A stretch of DNA of 64,000 nt, taken from NCBI GenBank assembly GCA_030626025.1, contig DAOUPT010000012.1:1-64000 (forward strand). Reading direction: 5' to 3'. The notes below the pieces were generated by a model. The model was given only the letters and a program-made list of their open reading frames with translations. It did no database searches and was not told the origin of the DNA. Positions 41,501 to 54,500 of this stretch are shown here, one piece after another. The stretch comes from Anderseniella sp. (lineage in GTDB: Bacteria > Pseudomonadota > Alphaproteobacteria > Rhizobiales > Aestuariivirgaceae). The position numbers were made by a program, and so were the translations under genes. Each line of letters opens with the position of its first letter. The first letter of the stretch is position 1.

Positions 41501-42046
41501 ATGGGACTAGATCTGCCAAACACACGCGGTTCAGACATTATGACATCTGATCAACGCGCGTTCTATGTCGATATCAATGATGAATTGGCTGACAAGGGTT
41601 TTCTGGTCACCTCAACTGATGAGTTGGTCAACTGGGCTCGTACCGGTTCATTGATGTGGATGACGTTCGGACTGGCTTGCTGCGCTGTGGAAATGATGCA
41701 CGCCGCCATGCCGCGATATGATGTGGAACGGTTGGGTTTTGCTCCGCGCGGTTCGCCCCGTCAGTCTGATGTGATGATCGTTGCTGGAACACTTACCAAC
41801 AAAATGGCACCGGCCCTGCGCAAGGTTTATGACCAGATGCCAGAACCGCGTTATGTCATCTCTATGGGCAGTTGCGCCAATGGCGGTGGTTATTATCATT
41901 ATTCATATTCTGTTGTTCGCGGCTGCGACCGGATTGTACCGGTTGATATTTATGTACCTGGTTGCCCGCCCACAGCAGAAGCGCTGGTTTACGGCATTCT
42001 GGCATTACAAAAGAAAATCCGGCGAACCGGAACGATTGAGCGATAA
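41501..42046 (+). CDS. nuoB: NADH-quinone oxidoreductase subunit B
   Basis: A 181-residue peripheral-arm subunit carrying cluster N2, the last iron-sulfur centre before quinone. Ligands are visible as the tandem Cys60-Cys61 (FGLACCAVE), then a Cys in GSCANGGG and one in [12 protein letters not shown] 41501, five bases after the nuoA stop, gives the normal start; the longer frame from 41435 runs inside nuoA. Confidence 0.97.
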   Translation: MGLDLPNTRGSDIMTSDQRAFYVDINDELADKGFLVTSTDELVNWARTGSLMWMTFGLACCAVEMMHAAMPRYDVERLGFAPRGSPRQSDVMIVAGTLTNKMAPALRKVYDQMPEPRYVISMGSCANGGGYYHYSYSVVRGCDRIVPVDIYVPGCPPTAEALVYGILALQKKIRRTGTIER

Positions 42047-42059
42047 GGCGCTTTGAGGC

Positions 42060-42674
42060 ATGGACGAAAATCTGCTGGACATAGGCGACGATGTTGCTGC
42101 GAAACTGGGCGAGGCTGTTATTGGCTGGGAAGTTGTCAATGACGAATTGACCATTCGCGCCAAACGCGATGATATCCGTAAGGTTATCAAGTTTTTGCGC
42201 GATGATCCTACCTGCAATTTCAGTTGTATCATTGATATATGCGGTGTTGATTATCCCGAGCGTGAAAATCGCTTTGAGGTGGTTTACCACCTGCTCAGCA
42301 TGCACCAGAATGTTCGCGTGAGGGTGAAGGTCACAACTGATGCTGAAACCCCGGTACCAAGCATTGTCGAGCTGTTTCCCGGCGCCAACTGGTTTGAGCG
42401 CGAAGCATTTGATATGTACGGCATCCTGTTTGCCGACCACCCGGACCTGCGCCGCATTCTGACCGATTACGGTTTTGACGGACATCCCTTGCGCAAAGAC
42501 TTTCCACTCACCGGCCATGTCGAAGTGCGCTACAGCAATGATGAAAAGCGGGTGGTTTATGAACCGGTCAAACTGACCCAGGAATTCCGCGATTTTGATT
42601 ACCTTTCACCCTGGGAAGGCGGACAATATGTTTTGCCCGGCGATGAAAAAGCTGATGAAGAGGCTAAGGGATAA
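42060..42674 (+). CDS. nuoC: NADH-quinone oxidoreductase subunit C
   Basis: A 204-residue peripheral-arm subunit. The 30-kDa-subunit signature [14 protein letters not shown] and the block [18 protein letters not shown] with [14 protein letters not shown] are intact. It is a separate gene, not fused to nuoD as in E. coli. Its last base overlaps the first base of nuoD. Confidence 0.97.
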   Translation: MDENLLDIGDDVAAKLGEAVIGWEVVNDELTIRAKRDDIRKVIKFLRDDPTCNFSCIIDICGVDYPERENRFEVVYHLLSMHQNVRVRVKVTTDAETPVPSIVELFPGANWFEREAFDMYGILFADHPDLRRILTDYGFDGHPLRKDFPLTGHVEVRYSNDEKRVVYEPVKLTQEFRDFDYLSPWEGGQYVLPGDEKADEEAKG

Positions 42675-43864
42675 TGTCTGAAACAAGCAACAGAACCTTT
42701 ACCTTCAACTGGGGCCCGCAGCATCCGGCCGCCCACGGCGTTTTGCGTCTGGTGATGGAGCTGGATGGTGAGGTTGTCGAGCGGCTGGACCCGCATATAG
42801 GCCTTTTGCACCGCGGCACCGAAAAACTGATCGAGCATAAAACCTATTTGCAGGCTTTACCGTATTTTGACCGGCTTGATTATGTCGCGCCAATGAATCA
42901 GGAGCACGCATTTTCGCTGGCTGTGGAAAGACTTCTTGGCGTAGAAATACCAATCCGCGGGCAGTTGATACGGGTGCTCTTTTCTGAAATCGGACGTGTT
43001 CTTTCGCATCTGCTAAATGTCACCACTCAGGCAATAGACGTTGGTGCCCTGACGCCAGTTCTGTGGGGTTTTGAAGAGCGCGAAATTCTGATGAACTTTT
43101 ATGAGCGGGCTTGCGGCGCGCGGTTGCACGCCAACTATTTCCGGCCCGGTGGTGTTCATCTCGACCTGCCGCAGGATCTGTTCGATGATATTGGCAAATT
43201 TTGTGAAACCCACCCCAAAGTGCTGGATGACATTGAAGGACTTTTGACCGACAACCGGATTTTCAAGCAGCGCAATGTTGATATCGGCGTTGTCACTCTT
43301 GAAGAATGTCTGGAACGTGGTTTTTCCGGTGTTATGGTTCGCGGTTCTGGCGGCGCCTGGGATTTGCGCCGCGCGCAGCCTTATGAGTGTTATTCCGATA
43401 TGGAGTTTGACATCCCCATCGGCAAGAACGGTGATTGTTATGATCGTTATCTTATCCGTATGAGAGAAATGCGCGAATCCTTGCGCATTATGAAACAGTG
43501 CGTGGAAAAACTGAACTCACCTCAAGGGCAGGGACCTGTCTCCTCAATGGATGGTAAAATCGTTGCACCAAAACGTTCTGAAATGAAAACCTCAATGGAA
43601 GCCCTTATTCACCACTTCAAGCTTTACACTGAAGGCTACAAAGTCCCGGAAGGCGAAATCTACGCCGCCGTCGAAGCACCCAAGGGTGAATTCGGCGTCT
43701 ATCTGGTTTCCGATGGTTCAAACAAACCCTACCGTTGCAAAATTCGTGCTCCGGGTTTTGCCCATTTGCAAGCCATGGACTTCATGTGCACCGGCCACCA
43801 ACTGGCCGACGTCTCGGCCATCATGGGTTCGCTGGATATCGTATTCGGGGAGGTCGACCGATGA
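42674..43864 (+). CDS. nuoD: NADH-quinone oxidoreductase subunit D
   Basis: A 396-residue subunit that forms the quinone pocket with NuoB. The loop [19 protein letters not shown] near the start holds the quinone-facing histidine; [19 protein letters not shown] and the closing DIVFGEVDR are family landmarks. The stop overlaps the nuoE start as ATGA. Confidence 0.97.
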   Translation: MSETSNRTFTFNWGPQHPAAHGVLRLVMELDGEVVERLDPHIGLLHRGTEKLIEHKTYLQALPYFDRLDYVAPMNQEHAFSLAVERLLGVEIPIRGQLIRVLFSEIGRVLSHLLNVTTQAIDVGALTPVLWGFEEREILMNFYERACGARLHANYFRPGGVHLDLPQDLFDDIGKFCETHPKVLDDIEGLLTDNRIFKQRNVDIGVVTLEECLERGFSGVMVRGSGGAWDLRRAQPYECYSDMEFDIPIGKNGDCYDRYLIRMREMRESLRIMKQCVEKLNSPQGQGPVSSMDGKIVAPKRSEMKTSMEALIHHFKLYTEGYKVPEGEIYAAVEAPKGEFGVYLVSDGSNKPYRCKIRAPGFAHLQAMDFMCTGHQLADVSAIMGSLDIVFGEVDR

Positions 43865-44838
43865 GTGTTCGCCGTCTTGATAAAGTCCAACCCGACAGCT
43901 TCAAGCTCTCGCGCGAGAATTTGAAATGGGCCAAGGCCAAAATTAAGGAATATCCCAAAGGCAAACAAGCATCTGCTGTGATCCCGGTTTTGTGGAAAGC
44001 TCAGGAGCAAGAGGGCTGGACCTCTGAACCCGCCATTCGCTATGTGGCCGACATGCTGGATATGTCCTTCATCCGGGTACTGGAAGTTGCCACCTTTTAC
44101 ACCATGTTCCATTTGTCACCGGTTGGCAAAGTTGCCCACATTCAGGTTTGCGGAACAACCCCTTGTATGCTGCGTGGTTCGGAAGAGATTATCAAAGTCT
44201 GCAAAAAGCGCATTGGCCAAGCCCATAAAGTAACCGCTGATGGTAATTTCTCGTGGGAAGAAGTTGAGTGTCTCGGTGCGTGTACAAATGCCCCGATGGT
44301 TCAGGTGGAAAAGGACGTCTATGAAGATCTGACACCCGACAGCATCAATAAAATTATCGATGATTTCGAAGCCGGTCGCACTCCGCGCCCCGGCCCGCAA
44401 ATTGAACGCCAATTTTCGGCACCAAGCGGTGGTTATACTTCACTGACCGACCCGGCGCTGTATGACGGTTCGGCGATCAAGAAAAAGCCGGCCGCCAAAA
44501 AGAAAGTTGTTGCGAAAAAAACGCCAGTCAAGAAAGCGCCTGTAAAGAAAGCTTCTGCCAAAAAGGCCGCAGCTAAAGTTGCACCCGCTGACCAACACAA
44601 ACCGCAAGGTCTCAAAGCAGCCCGTGCAGGCGGTCCTGATGATCTCAAACTTATCTCCGGCGTTGGCCCCAAAATCGAGGGCATCCTGCACAGCCTCGGC
44701 TTCTTCCATTTCGACCAGATTGCCGGGTGGAAAAAGAAAGAACGCGAATGGGTAGACGGCTATCTGCGCTTTAAAGGCCGGATTGATCGGGACGAATGGG
44801 TCAAACAGGCCAAATCTCTTGCGAAAGGGGTGAAATAA
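43861..44838 (+). CDS. nuoE: NADH-quinone oxidoreductase subunit E with C-terminal extension
   Basis: A 325-residue protein, far longer than the usual 160-170. The first 180 residues are the 24-kDa subunit with the N1a [2Fe-2S] ligands in [10 protein letters not shown] and [10 protein letters not shown]. Then comes a Lys/Ala/Pro linker (about 205-245) and a C-terminal helix-hairpin-helix-like domain ([20 protein letters not shown]). Such extensions occur in Rhizobiales. ATG 43861 lies in the ATGA overlap with nuoD; the stop overlaps nuoF as TAATG. Confidence 0.95.
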   Translation: MSVRRLDKVQPDSFKLSRENLKWAKAKIKEYPKGKQASAVIPVLWKAQEQEGWTSEPAIRYVADMLDMSFIRVLEVATFYTMFHLSPVGKVAHIQVCGTTPCMLRGSEEIIKVCKKRIGQAHKVTADGNFSWEEVECLGACTNAPMVQVEKDVYEDLTPDSINKIIDDFEAGRTPRPGPQIERQFSAPSGGYTSLTDPALYDGSAIKKKPAAKKKVVAKKTPVKKAPVKKASAKKAAAKVAPADQHKPQGLKAARAGGPDDLKLISGVGPKIEGILHSLGFFHFDQIAGWKKKEREWVDGYLRFKGRIDRDEWVKQAKSLAKGVK

Positions 44839-46157
44839 TGCTCGCTGATAAAGATCGCATATTTACCAACCTTTACGGGTTGCATGACATTGGCCTCAAA
44901 GGTGCAATGATGCGCGGGGCCTGGGATGGCACCAAGAAAATGATCGAGATGGGCCGCGATGGCATCATCAATGAAATCAAGGCATCGGGTCTGCGTGGTC
45001 GTGGAGGGGCAGGATTCCCGACCGGGCTTAAATGGTCATTCATGCCGCGCGAGATTGGCGAACGCCCCCATTATCTGGTGGTCAACGCTGATGAGTCAGA
45101 GCCGGGCACCTGTAAAGACCGTGAAATTTTGCGCCATGACCCTCATCTGCTGATTGAAGGCGCACTGGTTGCCGGTTTCTCCATGGGTGCCCATGTGGCG
45201 GTGATTTATGTACGCGGTGAATTCATCCGCGAACGTGAAGCGTTGGAGAGGGCCGTAGCCGAAGCCTATGAAGCCAAATTGATCGGCAAGAACAACAAAC
45301 ATGGCTGGGACTTTGACGTCATTGTCCATCATGGCGCCGGTGCCTACATCTGCGGTGAAGAAACCGCCATGTTGGAAAGCATTGAAGGCAAAAAAGGCCA
45401 ACCGCGGATGAAGCCGCCATTCCCGGCCAATGTCGGGCTGTACGGTGCTCCAACCACAGTGAACAATGTTGAATCAATCGCCGTTACGCCGACCATCATT
45501 CGGCGCGGCGCGGCCTGGTTCGATGCTCTTGGCCCGGAACGCAATTCCGGCACCAAACTTTTCTGCATCTCCGGCCATGTCAACAACCCTTGCAATGTCG
45601 AAGAAGAAATGGGTATTCCATTCCGCGAATTGATCGACAAACATTGCGGTGGTATGCGCGGTGGCTGGGATAATCTCAAAGCGGTTATTCCTGGTGGTTC
45701 ATCAGTGCGCTGTGTACCAGCTGACCAGATTATCGATACGCCCATGTGTTTTGACACTTTGATGGCGCTCAAATCAGGGCTCGGTACGGCAGCGGTGATC
45801 GTCATGGATCAATCAACCGACATGGTCAAAATCATTGCCCGTTTAGCTCACTTCTACAAGCATGAAAGCTGTGGCCAGTGTACGCCATGCCGCGAAGGCA
45901 CTGGCTGGATGTGGCGGATTTTGATGCGGATGTCAGAGGGCCGGGCTGAAAAGCGCGAAATCGATATGTTGCTTGATGTCTCGAAACAAATCGAAGGCCA
46001 CACAATCTGCGCTCTTGGCGATGCCGCAGCCTGGCCGGTTCAGGGCCTCATCACCCATTTCCGACATGAAATAGAAGCCAAAATCGACGCCTACGCTGCC
46101 AACCCCGATAAGGATGGCGAAGTGACGGAGAAAATGGTTATGGAGGCAGCGGAGTAA
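44838..46157 (+). CDS. nuoF: NADH-quinone oxidoreductase subunit F
   Basis: A 439-residue subunit holding FMN, the NADH site and cluster N3. [18 protein letters not shown] is the NADH/FMN loop, [19 protein letters not shown] a second flavin segment and [12 protein letters not shown], with a later Cys in [10 protein letters not shown], the [4Fe-4S] ligands. Starts in overlap with nuoE. Confidence 0.98.
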   Translation: MLADKDRIFTNLYGLHDIGLKGAMMRGAWDGTKKMIEMGRDGIINEIKASGLRGRGGAGFPTGLKWSFMPREIGERPHYLVVNADESEPGTCKDREILRHDPHLLIEGALVAGFSMGAHVAVIYVRGEFIREREALERAVAEAYEAKLIGKNNKHGWDFDVIVHHGAGAYICGEETAMLESIEGKKGQPRMKPPFPANVGLYGAPTTVNNVESIAVTPTIIRRGAAWFDALGPERNSGTKLFCISGHVNNPCNVEEEMGIPFRELIDKHCGGMRGGWDNLKAVIPGGSSVRCVPADQIIDTPMCFDTLMALKSGLGTAAVIVMDQSTDMVKIIARLAHFYKHESCGQCTPCREGTGWMWRILMRMSEGRAEKREIDMLLDVSKQIEGHTICALGDAAAWPVQGLITHFRHEIEAKIDAYAANPDKDGEVTEKMVMEAAE

Positions 46158-46160
46158 GCC

Positions 46161-48218
46161 ATGCCTAAAGTCAAAATAGATGGTAAAGAATATGACGTTG
46201 CAGATGGAACCACCATCATGCATGCCTGCGAAGATGCGGGAGCGGAAATTCCGCGGTTTTGCTACCATGACCGGCTGTCCATCGCTGGCAATTGCCGCAT
46301 GTGTCTGGTTGAAGTAAAGGGTGCGCCCAAGCCGCAGGCCTCGTGCGCCATGTCGGTCAATGATCTGCGCCCCGGACCCAATGGCGAGCCGCCGGAAATA
46401 TTCACAAACACGCCTTATGTCAAAAAAGCCCGCGAAGGGGTGATGGAGTTCATGCTCATCAACCACCCGCTAGATTGCCCGATTTGCGATCAGGGCGGTG
46501 AGTGTGATTTGCAGGATCAGGCCGTTGGTTACGGTATTTCCAAAAACCGGTTCCACGAAGACAAACGCGCTGTCGAAGACCCATATATCGGCCCGTTGGT
46601 CAAAACCATGATGACTCGCTGCATCAAATGCACTCGCTGTGTGCGTTTCACCACAGAAGTGGGTGGTGTCGAAGAACTCGGTGCAACAGGACGTGGCGAA
46701 GACATCGAAATCACTACCTATCTGCAAGCCGCCATGCACAGTGAACTGCAGGGTAACGTTATTGACCTTTGTCCGGTTGGCGCGTTGACTTCAGCAGCCT
46801 ATGAATTCAAAGCCCGTCCATGGGAATTGCGCAAAACCGAAACCATTGATGTGATGGATGCCTTGGGCTCCAACATCCGCGTAGATGCCCGGGGACGCGA
46901 AGTGCTGCGCATCGTGCCGCGCACCAATGATGCAATAAATGAAGAATGGATTTCCGACAAATCCCGCTTCATCTGGGATGGTTTGAACGCCCGTCGTCTT
47001 GACCGGCCCTATGTCCGCAAAGATGGCAAACTGGTTGAAGCAAGCTGGGATGAAGCCTTTGCTGCAATCACTGACAAGGTGAAAGCGACAACACCTGAAA
47101 AAATTGGCGCGATTGCTGGTGACCTGGCTGGAGCCGAAGAAATGTTCGCCCTCAAAACGCTGATGGAGTCACTCGGCTCGCAAAACATCGACTGCCGCGT
47201 TGATGGTTCGCAGTTTGATCCCGCTCAGGGGCGTGCCAGCTATTTGTTCAATTCCTCCATCGCGGACATAGAAGAAGCTGATATGCTGATGATCATCGGC
47301 TCAAACCCGCGCCTTGAAGCACCGGTTTTGAACGCCCGTATCAGAAAACGCTCGCTGGCCGGTAATTTCCCCATAGCGCTTATCGGCGAGGCTGCCGACT
47401 TGACTTACGATTATCTGCATTTGGGCGATGACGCGGAAGCACTTGAAAAATTCGTCACCCATAAACGCGCTAAAGCCAAAAAACCAATGTTCATCATCGG
47501 CCCCGGTGCCTTTGCCCGCAAAGACGGTGGCGCAATTCTGGCCATGGCGGCCCGTGCTGCACTGGCCCTTGGCGTTGTAAATGAAGACTGGAACGGTTTT
47601 AACATCCTGCACAGCGCTGCTGCCCGTGTTGCCGGTCTTGACCTTGGTCTGGTACCGGGAGACGAGGGCAGCGATGCGATCGAAATGACCAAAGGTTCGG
47701 TCGATGTATTGTTTAATCTTGGTGCTGATGAGCTGACCATAAAAGACGGCCCGTTCGTGATCTATCAGGGCTCTCATGGTGACCGCGGGGCTCATCGCGC
47801 CGATGTCATATTGCCTGCAGCGACCTATACCGAAAAGTCGGCTATCTATGTAAATACCGAAGGCCGCCCGCAAATGACAACCAAAGCTTCGTTCCCTCCT
47901 GGTGATGCCAAAGAAGATTGGGCCATTTTGCGTGCCTTGTCTGATAAACTGGGCAAAGCGTTGCTATTTGATACCATTGAGCAGTTACGCGCAAAAATGT
48001 TTGAAGCTGCACCGCACCTTGCAGAGCTTGGTGCCATTGCACCGGCTGACACAGCAGGTATCGAAACCCTGGCCAAGCGCAAACGCAAGCCGCGCAAAGC
48101 GCCGTTTGAAAACAGTATCAACGATTTTTATATGACCAACCCGATTGCGCGGGCATCAAAGGTCATGAATACGTGTTCTGACTTGCGTTACAACGCGGTC
48201 AAACAGGCAGCGGAGTAG
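46161..48218 (+). CDS. nuoG: NADH-quinone oxidoreductase subunit G
   Basis: A 685-residue iron-sulfur subunit. The N-terminal ferredoxin-like part holds N1b (CYHDRLSIAGNCRMCLVEV), N5 with its His (HPLDCPICDQGGECDLQDQ) and N4 (CIKCTRCVRF). The large C-terminal part is a molybdopterin-oxidoreductase-like domain without catalytic cofactor. It starts three bases after nuoF. Confidence 0.97.
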   Translation: MPKVKIDGKEYDVADGTTIMHACEDAGAEIPRFCYHDRLSIAGNCRMCLVEVKGAPKPQASCAMSVNDLRPGPNGEPPEIFTNTPYVKKAREGVMEFMLINHPLDCPICDQGGECDLQDQAVGYGISKNRFHEDKRAVEDPYIGPLVKTMMTRCIKCTRCVRFTTEVGGVEELGATGRGEDIEITTYLQAAMHSELQGNVIDLCPVGALTSAAYEFKARPWELRKTETIDVMDALGSNIRVDARGREVLRIVPRTNDAINEEWISDKSRFIWDGLNARRLDRPYVRKDGKLVEASWDEAFAAITDKVKATTPEKIGAIAGDLAGAEEMFALKTLMESLGSQNIDCRVDGSQFDPAQGRASYLFNSSIADIEEADMLMIIGSNPRLEAPVLNARIRKRSLAGNFPIALIGEAADLTYDYLHLGDDAEALEKFVTHKRAKAKKPMFIIGPGAFARKDGGAILAMAARAALALGVVNEDWNGFNILHSAAARVAGLDLGLVPGDEGSDAIEMTKGSVDVLFNLGADELTIKDGPFVIYQGSHGDRGAHRADVILPAATYTEKSAIYVNTEGRPQMTTKASFPPGDAKEDWAILRALSDKLGKALLFDTIEQLRAKMFEAAPHLAELGAIAPADTAGIETLAKRKRKPRKAPFENSINDFYMTNPIARASKVMNTCSDLRYNAVKQAAE

Positions 48219-48227
48219 GGCGAACTG

Positions 48228-49262
48228 ATGGTAGAATTACTCATAACCCTCGCACTGATAGCGCTGCACAGTGTCGCAATCCTTGTGGCACTGCTGATCA
48301 TCATCGCCTATCTAATTTACGCTGATCGCAAAATCTGGGCCGCTGTTCAGTTGCGCCGCGGTCCTAATGTAGTGGGGGCTTTCGGCCTATTGCAATCCTT
48401 TGCCGACATGGTCAAGTTTGCCACTAAAGAGGTGGTTATTCCTGATGGTGCCAATAAGGGCATATTCATAATCGCACCGCTGGTTTCATCCATCTTGGCG
48501 TTGAGCACCTGGGCGGTTATTCCGGTTAGCGCTGGCTGGGCGGTTGCCAACCTCAATGTCGGCATCCTGTTCATTTTCGCCATCGCATCGCTTGAGGTTT
48601 ATGGCGTCATCATGGGCGGTTGGGCTTCCAACTCCAAATACGCCTTTCTCGGCGCTCTGCGCTCGGCCGCGCAAATGGTCTCATATGAGGTTTCCATCGG
48701 TTTTGTCATCATAACCGTATTGCTATGCGCCGGTTCGCTAAACCTTAGCGAAATTGTCATGAGCCAGAGCACTGGTTTTGGCACGATGATGGGTATGCCG
48801 GGTTCTTTCCTTGACTGGTATTGGCTGCCGCTTTTCCCGATGTTCATCATTTTCTTCATTTCGGCGCTGGCTGAAACCAACCGCCCGCCGTTCGATTTGC
48901 CAGAAGCAGAATCTGAACTGGTCGCTGGTTTCATGGTCGAATATTCTTCAACGCCTTACCTGCTATTTATGCTTGGCGAATACGTCGCCATCACCTTGAT
49001 GTGCGCCATGACAACCATCTTGTTTCTTGGCGGCTGGTTGCCACCGGTTGATGTGGCACCGCTTAACTGGATACCCGGTGTGATCTGGTTCCTGATCAAG
49101 TTCTGCGCCGTTTTCTTTATGTTCGCCATGGTCAAGGCCTTCGTGCCACGGTACCGCTATGATCAACTGATGCGTCTGGGCTGGAAGGTTTTCTTGCCGA
49201 TTTCCCTTTTCTGGGTCGCACTCACAGCGGGCGTTTTGCTTTATTTCGGGTGGGCACCATGA
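48228..49262 (+). CDS. nuoH: NADH-quinone oxidoreductase subunit H
   Basis: A 344-residue membrane subunit with eight or more helices linking the quinone pocket to the proton channels. [18 protein letters not shown] and the acidic loop [20 protein letters not shown] are the family signatures. It is followed, unusually, by a small extra gene before nuoI. Confidence 0.98.
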   Translation: MVELLITLALIALHSVAILVALLIIIAYLIYADRKIWAAVQLRRGPNVVGAFGLLQSFADMVKFATKEVVIPDGANKGIFIIAPLVSSILALSTWAVIPVSAGWAVANLNVGILFIFAIASLEVYGVIMGGWASNSKYAFLGALRSAAQMVSYEVSIGFVIITVLLCAGSLNLSEIVMSQSTGFGTMMGMPGSFLDWYWLPLFPMFIIFFISALAETNRPPFDLPEAESELVAGFMVEYSSTPYLLFMLGEYVAITLMCAMTTILFLGGWLPPVDVAPLNWIPGVIWFLIKFCAVFFMFAMVKAFVPRYRYDQLMRLGWKVFLPISLFWVALTAGVLLYFGWAP

Positions 49263-49289
49263 TGCACAGAACAGAAACAGGGGGCTTGC

Positions 49290-49541
49290 GTGCCGCTAAC
49301 ATTTTCACTTTACAGCATTGCCGGGGTGTTGATTATGCTGGGCATTGGCTTGCTCAATGTGGGCATCTTTCAGCATTGGCTATATCCAGCGATGCGCCAG
49401 CGCCACGAGAAGGCAAAAGTAACCGGCTCACACGGACGCGACCCCGGCGTGTTGAAAATCATTATCAAGATATTGGCATTGATTATTTTGCCGGTGCTCG
49501 GGTTTGTTTTCGGCGACCCGGTGCTGAACGGTTTGATTTGA
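49290..49541 (+). CDS. Small two-helix membrane protein inside the nuo operon
   Basis: An 83-residue protein from GTG 49290, with GGGGG upstream. Two hydrophobic helices (about 7-25 and 58-75) flank a basic loop ([19 protein letters not shown]). I do not recognise it; it is not one of the fourteen core subunits. Its place between nuoH and nuoI, with gaps of 27 and 16 bases, indicates co-expression with complex I, perhaps as an accessory or assembly factor. Confidence 0.6.
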   Translation: MPLTFSLYSIAGVLIMLGIGLLNVGIFQHWLYPAMRQRHEKAKVTGSHGRDPGVLKIIIKILALIILPVLGFVFGDPVLNGLI

Positions 49542-49557
49542 AAGGGAGTTGCTGATC

Positions 49558-50046
49558 ATGCGTGTAGCGCAAACTGTAAAATCCCTGTTCCTGCTCGAAT
49601 TTATCGCAGCGTTCTTTCTGTCGATGAAGTATTTCTTCAAGGCTAAGCCAACCATCAATTATCCGTTCGAAAAAGGCCCGCTGTCAACGCGTTTTCGCGG
49701 CGAACACGCCTTGCGCCGTTATCCCAGCGGGCAGGAACGTTGCATCGCCTGTAAACTGTGCGAAGCGATTTGCCCGGCTCAGGCGATTACCATTGAAGCA
49801 GCACCGCGTGGCAATGACGGCACGCGCCGCACCACCCGCTATGACATCGACATGACCAAATGTATCTATTGTGGTTTTTGCGAAGAGGCATGTCCGGTTG
49901 ATGCAATTGTTGAAGGGCCTAATTTTGAATTTGCAACAGAAACCCGCGAAGAGCTTTTCTATAACAAAGACAAGCTTCTATCCAACGGCGATAAATGGGA
50001 ACGCGAAATCGCGGCCAATATCGTTGCCAACGCGAAGTACAGGTAA
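49558..50046 (+). CDS. nuoI: NADH-quinone oxidoreductase subunit I
   Basis: A 162-residue ferredoxin-like subunit carrying clusters N6a and N6b through [12 protein letters not shown] and [12 protein letters not shown]. The N-terminal amphipathic helix and [20 protein letters not shown] segment anchor it at the membrane. ATG 49558 follows AGGGAG by about ten bases; TTG 49549 is less likely. Confidence 0.97.
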   Translation: MRVAQTVKSLFLLEFIAAFFLSMKYFFKAKPTINYPFEKGPLSTRFRGEHALRRYPSGQERCIACKLCEAICPAQAITIEAAPRGNDGTRRTTRYDIDMTKCIYCGFCEEACPVDAIVEGPNFEFATETREELFYNKDKLLSNGDKWEREIAANIVANAKYR

Positions 50047-50058
50047 GAGGGACGTGAG

Positions 50059-50673
50059 ATGACATTTATAGCGCTGTTCTTTTATCTGTTTGCAACCTTG
50101 GCAATTGCCTCGGCGGTCATGGTAATTTTTTCTAGAAACCCTGTTCATTCAGTGCTGTTTCTCATTTTGACATTCGTAAATGCTGCCGGATTATTTGTGA
50201 TCATCGGGGCGGAATTCCTCGCCATGATTTTGATTGTGGTCTACGTCGGTGCGGTCGCTGTGTTGTTCCTGTTCGTGGTCATGATGCTCGATATTGATAT
50301 TGCCAAAATGCGCGAAGGCATACTTGAATACCTGCCAATCGGTGCCGCAATTGGCACCATCCTGCTGGCAGAAATGACATTTGTATTTGCTGCCTGGGTG
50401 ATTTCACCCGATGCCATGAAGTTGGCGGTATCACCAATCCCAACCGGGCAGGGCATAACCAATACCGAGGCAATTGGGCTGTTGCTCTATACGAAATACA
50501 TTTATTTTTTCCAAGCCGCCGGAATGGTTCTGCTGGTCGCCATGATTGGTGCCATTGTTTTGACATTGCGCCACAAACCCAATGTCAAACGCCAGAATAT
50601 TGCCGAGCAGGTTGGGCGGACACCGGCAACCTCAATTGAAATCAAAGACGTCAAACCAGGGCAGGGGTTGTAA
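50059..50673 (+). CDS. nuoJ: NADH-quinone oxidoreductase subunit J
   Basis: A 204-residue membrane subunit with five helices. The third helix contains the glycine-rich pi-bulge segment [18 protein letters not shown] important for coupling. The C-terminal soluble tail of about 35 residues is poorly conserved. It starts 12 bases after nuoI. Confidence 0.96.
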   Translation: MTFIALFFYLFATLAIASAVMVIFSRNPVHSVLFLILTFVNAAGLFVIIGAEFLAMILIVVYVGAVAVLFLFVVMMLDIDIAKMREGILEYLPIGAAIGTILLAEMTFVFAAWVISPDAMKLAVSPIPTGQGITNTEAIGLLLYTKYIYFFQAAGMVLLVAMIGAIVLTLRHKPNVKRQNIAEQVGRTPATSIEIKDVKPGQGL

Positions 50674-50677
50674 AGCC

Positions 50678-50986
50678 ATGACAATAGGACTTGGACATTA
50701 TCTGACCGTTGCCGCGATACTGTTTACCATTGGTATTTTTGGCATTTTTCTTAACCGTAAAAATGTCATCATTATCTTGATGTCGATTGAGTTGATGCTA
50801 CTGGCCGTGAATATCAATCTGGTAGCGTTCTCTGCCTATCTGCAAGACCTGACCGGGCAGATTTTTGCTTTGCTGGTTTTAACCGTCGCGGCTGGTGAAG
50901 CCGCCATTGGGCTGGCCATTTTAGTCACATACTTCCGCAATCGAGGCTCGATTGAAGTGGAAGATATCAACATGATGAAAGGCTAG
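50678..50986 (+). CDS. nuoK: NADH-quinone oxidoreductase subunit K
   Basis: A 102-residue membrane subunit with three helices. The two buried glutamates of the proton path lie in [15 protein letters not shown] and [16 protein letters not shown] 50678, four bases after nuoJ, is chosen; the longer frame from 50582 is inside nuoJ. Confidence 0.97.
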   Translation: MTIGLGHYLTVAAILFTIGIFGIFLNRKNVIIILMSIELMLLAVNINLVAFSAYLQDLTGQIFALLVLTVAAGEAAIGLAILVTYFRNRGSIEVEDINMMKG

Positions 50987-50993
50987 GGCAATC

Positions 50994-52990
50994 ATGGAAA
51001 CGCTTTTCAAGCTCGTTGTCTTTCTACCGCTGGTCGCTGCACTGGTTGCTGGTCTGGCTGGAACACGAGCATTTTCAAAAATTGGAACAAACGGATCGGA
51101 TGATGACGGTTTCCATGGTCATTTCGACGGGCCAAACTGGCCATCTCGCTTGACAACATTCTTTTTGATAACGGCAGCTGTTTTATCATGGGTAGCATTT
51201 TTCGATGTCGCAGTCCGTGGACACACCTATAAGGTAGAAGTCCTGAGCTGGATTCACTCCGGTACATTTGCGGCCGACTGGACCTTGCGGATTGATACCC
51301 TGACAGCGGTTATGCTGGTGGTGGTCAACACGGTTTCCTCAATCGTTCACGTCTATTCCATTGGCTATATGAGCCATGATGAGCATCAACCGCGCTTTTT
51401 TGCCTATCTGTCGCTGTTCACCTTTGCCATGTTGATGCTGGTGACCGCTGACAATCTGCTTCAGATGTTCTTTGGCTGGGAAGGTGTTGGCCTGGCCTCG
51501 TACCTGTTGATCGGCTTCTGGTACACCAAACCGTCAGCCAATGCCGCCGCCATCAAGGCGTTCGTCGTCAACCGCGTTGGTGATTTCGGTTTTGCCCTTG
51601 GTATTTTCGCCACCTACAAGATTTTTGGCTCAATCGAATTCGACACTATCTTTAGTGCCGCTGGCGAGCAGTCCGGCAAAACCATCCACTTTTTGTGGAC
51701 TGATTTTGACGTCATGAACACGCTGGCCCTGTTGTTGTTCATGGGCGCCATGGGCAAGTCAGCACAATTCCTGCTGCACACCTGGTTGCCTGATGCGATG
51801 GAAGGACCGACACCGGTTTCAGCCCTCATTCACGCCGCCACTATGGTGACCGCCGGGGTATTCCTCGTTGCCCGCATGTCACCGTTCTTTGAAGTGGCTC
51901 ACACGGCGCAAACGGTCGTCATCGTTATTGGTGCTATTACCGCATTCTTTGCCGCCACCGTCGGTCTGGTTCAAAATGACATCAAACGGGTGATTGCCTA
52001 CTCAACCTGCTCACAACTTGGCTACATGTTTGTTGCCATGGGTGTTGGTGCTTACGGCGTTGGCATGTTCCACTTGTTTACCCACGCCTTCTTTAAAGCA
52101 CTGCTTTTCCTTGGGTCCGGTTCGGTCATTCACGCCATGTCCGATGAACAGGATATGCGCAATATGGGTGGTCTGCGTCCACACCTCAAAAAAACCTATT
52201 GGTTGATGGTGATCGGCACACTGGCACTAACCGGTTTTCCACTGACCGCAGGTTATTTCTCTAAAGACGCCATCATTGAAAGCGCCTTTGCCGCCCATAG
52301 CGGGGCCGGGGAATTCGGCTTCTGGCTTTTGGTCGTAGCCGCACTGTTCACATCGTTCTATTCCTGGCGTCTGATCTTTATGACTTTCCACGGCAAACCG
52401 CGAGCCAGTAAAGAGGTCATGAAGAAAGTTCATGAATCGCCGTCAATTATGATTGTCCCGCTCTATGTTTTGGCACTTGGTGCGTTGTTTGCCGGTTGGC
52501 TGTTTAAAGACTATTTCATCGGTCACGGAGAAGCGTTGTTCTGGGGCAATGGCATATATCGTGGTGCTGGAAATGAGATTATCCATCACATGCATGACGT
52601 GCCGCAATGGGTTGTTTACTCACCATTTATTGCCATGGTGCTGGGTTTTGCCATCTCATGGCTGTTCTATATCAAACGGCCGGATTTGCCGGTGCGCATC
52701 GCTACCACCAACGGTCCGCTTTACAGGTTCCTGCTCAATAAATGGTATTTTGATGAAATCTATGATTTCCTCTTCATCCGCCCGATCATGTGGCTCGGGA
52801 AATTCCTCTGGAAGCAGGGCGATGGCCGGATTATCGATGGTTTCGGTCCCAATGGCGTTGCTGCCCGTGTTGCTGACGTAACAGCCTTTATGGCCCGAAT
52901 GCAATCTGGCTATGTTTACCATTATGCCTTTGCCATGCTGCTCGGCGTTGCCGGTCTTGTAACCTACTTCATGTTTGCGAGTGTTTCCTG

Positions 52991-52991
<1 letters not shown>
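50994..52991 (+). CDS. nuoL: NADH-quinone oxidoreductase subunit L
   Basis: A 665-residue antiporter-like subunit at the tip of the membrane arm, with about 16 helices including the long lateral helix. The key Lys/Glu network lies in [19 protein letters not shown] and [21 protein letters not shown]. Its stop overlaps the nuoM start (TGATG). Confidence 0.98.
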
Positions 52992-54490
<1,499 letters not shown>

Positions 54491-54500
54491 GAAACAAGCG

